Positions 7,026-8,778 of a DNA stretch of 8,778 nt are shown here, piece after piece. Location: NCBI GenBank assembly GCA_003153855.1, contig PMBM01000091.1:958-9735 (forward strand), read 5' to 3'. The stretch's first letter is position 1; each line of letters starts with the position of its first letter. The notes beneath the pieces are model-generated. The model searched no databases, was not told the DNA's origin, and worked only from the letters and a program-made list of their open reading frames with translations. The position numbers and the translations under genes were made by a program. Origin of the DNA: Propionibacteriaceae bacterium (GTDB lineage: Bacteria > Actinomycetota > Actinomycetes > Propionibacteriales > Propionibacteriaceae).

Positions 7026-7976
7026 ATGTCGCCACGCCGCCTGCTCCTCGACACCGCCTCGCTCTACTTCCGCGCGTACTTCGGTGTTCCCACGCTGTAC
7101 GCGGCAGACGGCAGCACGCCGGTGAACGCGGTGCGCGGGCTGTTGGACATCATCGCCAAGTTCGTCCGCGAGACGCATCCGGACGAGGTCGCGGCCTGCT
7201 GGGACAACGACTGGCGTCCGGAGTGGCGGGTGGCGCTCATCGACTCGTACAAGGCCCATCGCGTCGCAGGCGGCCTTCCGGCCAAGCGGGCGGATCCGCA
7301 TCTTCCGATCGGTGCGGGCGGTCGAGGCGCCGCCTCGGGTGTGGCGGAGATCGCCGAGGCCGCGCTGAGCATCCAGGTCCCGCTCATCTCGGCGGTGCTC
7401 GACGCGGTGGGGATCGCCACGGTCGGCGCCGACGGGTACGAGGCGGACGACGTCATCGGCAGCCTCGCGACGACTGCCCCCGGACACGTCGACGTCGTCA
7501 CCGGCGACAGGGACCTGTTCCAGCTCGTGACCGATGACGTCACCGTGCTGTACGTGGCGCGCGGGATCTCCAAGTACGAGACCGTCGACGACGGCTGGCT
7601 CGCCACGAAGTACGGGATCTGCGGCGCGCAGTACGTCGACTACGCGGTGCTGCGGGGCGACCCGTCGGACGGGCTGCCAGGCGTCGCCGGCATCGGCGAG
7701 AAGACCGCGGCCAAGCTCCTCGCGGAGCACGGTGACCTCGAGGGGATCGCCGAAGCCACGACCCTCTCCCCCAGCATCGCTGCGAAGCTGGGCGCCGCTG
7801 CCGACTACATCGGCAGAGCCCGTCAGGTGGTGGCTGTACGGACGGACCTGTTCTTGCCCGGAGACCTCACGCTCCCCCGCGAGGTGGCGGATCCTGCCGC
7901 CTTCGAGGAGCTCGCTTCGCTCCTTGCGCTCGGCTCTCCCGCGGCCCGGCTCGTCGACGCGATGCGGAATCGTTGA
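7026..7976 (+). CDS. Stand-alone 5'-3' exonuclease / flap endonuclease (FenA-like)
   Basis: A FEN/PIN-type nuclease equivalent to the N-terminal domain of DNA polymerase I but without a polymerase, like M. smegmatis FenA and M. tuberculosis Rv2090. It acts on 5' flaps in lagging-strand processing and repair. Its 316 residues show LLLDTASLYFRAYFG (Asp9), AACWDNDWRPEWR (Asp60), the arch-region SYKAHRVA (74-81), GYEADDVIG (Glu139, Asp141, Asp142), VTGDRDLFQLV (Asp161, Asp163), RGDPSDGLPGV (Asp212, Asp215) and the helix-three-turn-helix GVAGIGEKTAAKLL (219-232). All expected metal-binding acidic residues are present. Between SYKAHRVA and QVPLI lie about 35 residues where relatives I can recall have about 18. 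The extra piece is Gly/Ala-rich with unusual codon use. ATG 7026 has no RBS and probably begins a leaderless mRNA. The gene is divergent from lnt. Confidence 0.92.
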   Translation: MSPRRLLLDTASLYFRAYFGVPTLYAADGSTPVNAVRGLLDIIAKFVRETHPDEVAACWDNDWRPEWRVALIDSYKAHRVAGGLPAKRADPHLPIGAGGRGAASGVAEIAEAALSIQVPLISAVLDAVGIATVGADGYEADDVIGSLATTAPGHVDVVTGDRDLFQLVTDDVTVLYVARGISKYETVDDGWLATKYGICGAQYVDYAVLRGDPSDGLPGVAGIGEKTAAKLLAEHGDLEGIAEATTLSPSIAAKLGAAADYIGRARQVVAVRTDLFLPGDLTLPREVADPAAFEELASLLALGSPAARLVDAMRNR

Positions 7977-8004
7977 CAAAGAAACAGCACCCGGGCGGGA
8001 ATAT
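7973..8004 (+). promoter_or_regulatory. Possible SigA-type promoter with consensus -35
   Basis: A perfect TTGACA (7973-7978) overlaps the exonuclease stop codon. The best -10 is poor: GAATAT (7999-8004) after 20 bases, or GGGAAT (7997-8002) after 18. It may be a housekeeping promoter for the osmoprotectant-binding gene, competing with the ECF-type match that shares the same bases. Confidence 0.3.
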
Positions 8005-8012
8005 CGGCCCGG
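7991..8012. repeat. Inverted repeat downstream of the exonuclease gene
   Basis: CCGGGC (7991-7996) and GCCCGG (8007-8012) are perfect six-base inverted arms around a ten-base loop. They enclose the GGGAAT of the ECF-type promoter and the candidate SigA -10. It could be a repressor operator or a hairpin ending the exonuclease transcript. No T-run follows, so an intrinsic terminator is the weaker reading. Confidence 0.4.
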
Positions 8013-8023
8013 ATGGGGCGGTT
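7997..8023 (+). promoter_or_regulatory. Candidate SigR/SigH-type ECF promoter for the osmoprotectant-binding gene
   Basis: GGGAAT (7997-8002), an exact 18-base spacer and GTT (8021-8023) match the SigR-group consensus GGGAAT-N18-GTT. Initiation near 8030 would leave a leader of about 40 bases including the GGAAGG site. It has the same spacing as the motif before rbpA. Confidence 0.5.
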
Positions 8024-8057
8024 TCGGCCAACGACTGAACCAGATCGATGCCTGCCC

Positions 8058-8063
8058 GGAAGG
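8058..8063 (+). promoter_or_regulatory. RBS of the osmoprotectant-binding lipoprotein gene
   Basis: GGAAGG lies seven bases before ATG 8071 and supports that start. Confidence 0.65.
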
Positions 8064-8070
8064 CCTTCCA

Positions 8071-8778
8071 ATGAACCTCACCCGACGTGGCTTCGCCGCT
8101 CTTGCCGGCCTCACTGCGCTGTCCGCCTGCTCGACCGCGAACCCCCTGTCCTCCTCATCGAGCGCTGCGGCCAGCAGCGGAGCCGGCGGTCCGCTTGTCG
8201 TGGGCTCGCAGCAGTACTACTCGAACGAGATCATCGCCGAGCTCTACGCCCAGGTCCTGGAGAAGGCCGGCGTGAAGGTCACGCGGCAGTACCAGATCGG
8301 GCAGCGCGAGGTCTACGTGCCGGAGATCACCGGCGGGAAGATCGACGTCTTCCCCGAGTACAACGGGAACTTCCTCCAGTACCTCGACAAGACGGCGACC
8401 GTCACCGACACCGCCTCGATCCAGGCCGCTCTGACGAAGGTCCTGCCGTCGGGCCTGCGCGTCCTGGATGCCGCAGCCGCGACCGACCAGGACACCTACA
8501 CGACCACGAAGGCGTTCTCGACGCAGTACGGCGTGACGTCGCTCGCCGACCTCAGCAAGGTCACCAAGAAGCTGACGATCGCCGCGAACAGCGAGTTCGC
8601 GACCCGTCCGTACGGCCCGCCCGGGCTCAAGACAGCCTACGGCGTGGACATCTCGCTCGTCCCGGTCGAGGACGGGGGCGGCCCTCTGACCGTCAAGGCC
8701 CTCACCGACGGCAAGGCCGACTTCGCGGACCTCTACTCGGCGAGCCCGTCCATCTCGACGAACGACTTCGTCGTGCTG
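8071..8778 (+). CDS. Osmoprotectant (glycine betaine/choline) ABC transporter substrate-binding lipoprotein, 3' end outside the window
   Basis: Extracytoplasmic binding protein of the OpuAC/ProX family, which delivers compatible solutes such as betaine, choline or carnitine to an ABC importer during osmotic stress. All 236 visible residues are open to the window edge; the family usually has about 300. The N terminus is a twin-arginine lipoprotein signal: LTRRGFAAL (3-11), a short hydrophobic stretch and the lipobox LSAC, with acylated Cys20. A Ser/Ala/Gly-rich linker follows (21-40), then the domain beginning VVGSQQYYSNEIIAELYAQV (43-62), GQREVYVPEITGGKIDVFPEY (77-97) and later GKADFADLYS (214-223). 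These fit the family pattern around G-S...E and the FPEY loop. Permease and ATPase genes would be expected beyond the right edge. Exact substrate is not readable. It is preceded by a possible ECF-type promoter. Confidence 0.88.
   Translation, partial: MNLTRRGFAALAGLTALSACSTANPLSSSSSAAASSGAGGPLVVGSQQYYSNEIIAELYAQVLEKAGVKVTRQYQIGQREVYVPEITGGKIDVFPEYNGNFLQYLDKTATVTDTASIQAALTKVLPSGLRVLDAAAATDQDTYTTTKAFSTQYGVTSLADLSKVTKKLTIAANSEFATRPYGPPGLKTAYGVDISLVPVEDGGGPLTVKALTDGKADFADLYSASPSISTNDFVVL

Noticed and set aside
6988..7035. Longer Lnt starting at ATG 7035
   Set aside because: It would cover the exonuclease start codon and both promoter elements and adds 16 residues with no family similarity.
5299..7125. 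608-residue plus-strand open frame across lnt, with a long minus-strand frame at 5141-6694
   Set aside because: Both are low-complexity Arg/Asp/Gly-rich translations opposite or out of frame with lnt, which has a full catalytic triad and membrane topology. They are typical high-GC shadows.

Overview
The window is high-GC DNA with dense coding, strong G/C preference at third codon positions, GTG starts and several genes without a Shine-Dalgarno site. It carries RbpA, an RNA polymerase-binding protein found only in actinobacteria, next to FxsA, a polyprenol-phosphate mannose synthase and Lnt. This points to an actinomycete, plausibly of the Micrococcales; genus cannot be read from the sequence. 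There are no rRNA or tRNA genes, transposons, phage genes or CRISPR arrays.

Layout. Bases 1-608 (minus) are the N-terminal two thirds of a PdxY-type pyridoxal kinase, cut by the window edge. A 98-base gap separates it from a divergent dienelactone hydrolase-family gene (707-1423, plus). After 68 bases comes a plus-strand run: a cytosolic glycerophosphodiester phosphodiesterase (1492-2286), overlapping by 4 bases (ATGA) a UMF1/Atg22-like MFS transporter (2283-3668), then rbpA (3691-4023). rbpA also appears to have its own stress-sigma promoter inside the transporter's 3' end. Converging on rbpA with a 9-base gap is a compact minus-strand operon transcribed lnt (6987-5350), ppm1 (5339-4575), fxsA (4566-4033). 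Divergent from lnt, with 38 bases between the start codons, is a stand-alone FEN-type 5'-3' exonuclease (7026-7976). The window ends inside an osmoprotectant-binding lipoprotein gene (8071-8778, open at the right edge).

How the genes work together. lnt and ppm1 both serve the cell envelope: Lnt N-acylates lipoproteins, and Ppm1 makes the polyprenyl-phosphate mannose donor used for protein O-mannosylation and glycolipids. The last gene encodes a plausible client, a lipoprotein with a twin-arginine signal, a lipobox and a Ser/Ala-rich linker. rbpA and the osmoprotectant-binding gene are each preceded by a motif GGAAC/T-N18-GTT, the form of promoter used by SigR/SigH-type ECF sigma factors. This suggests shared control under thiol-oxidative or envelope stress.

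Most of the window is conserved actinobacterial core. I found no new defence or mobile system. The best leads are the two matching ECF-type promoters, the divergent leaderless starts between lnt and the exonuclease, and an unusual insertion with deviant codon use in the exonuclease.
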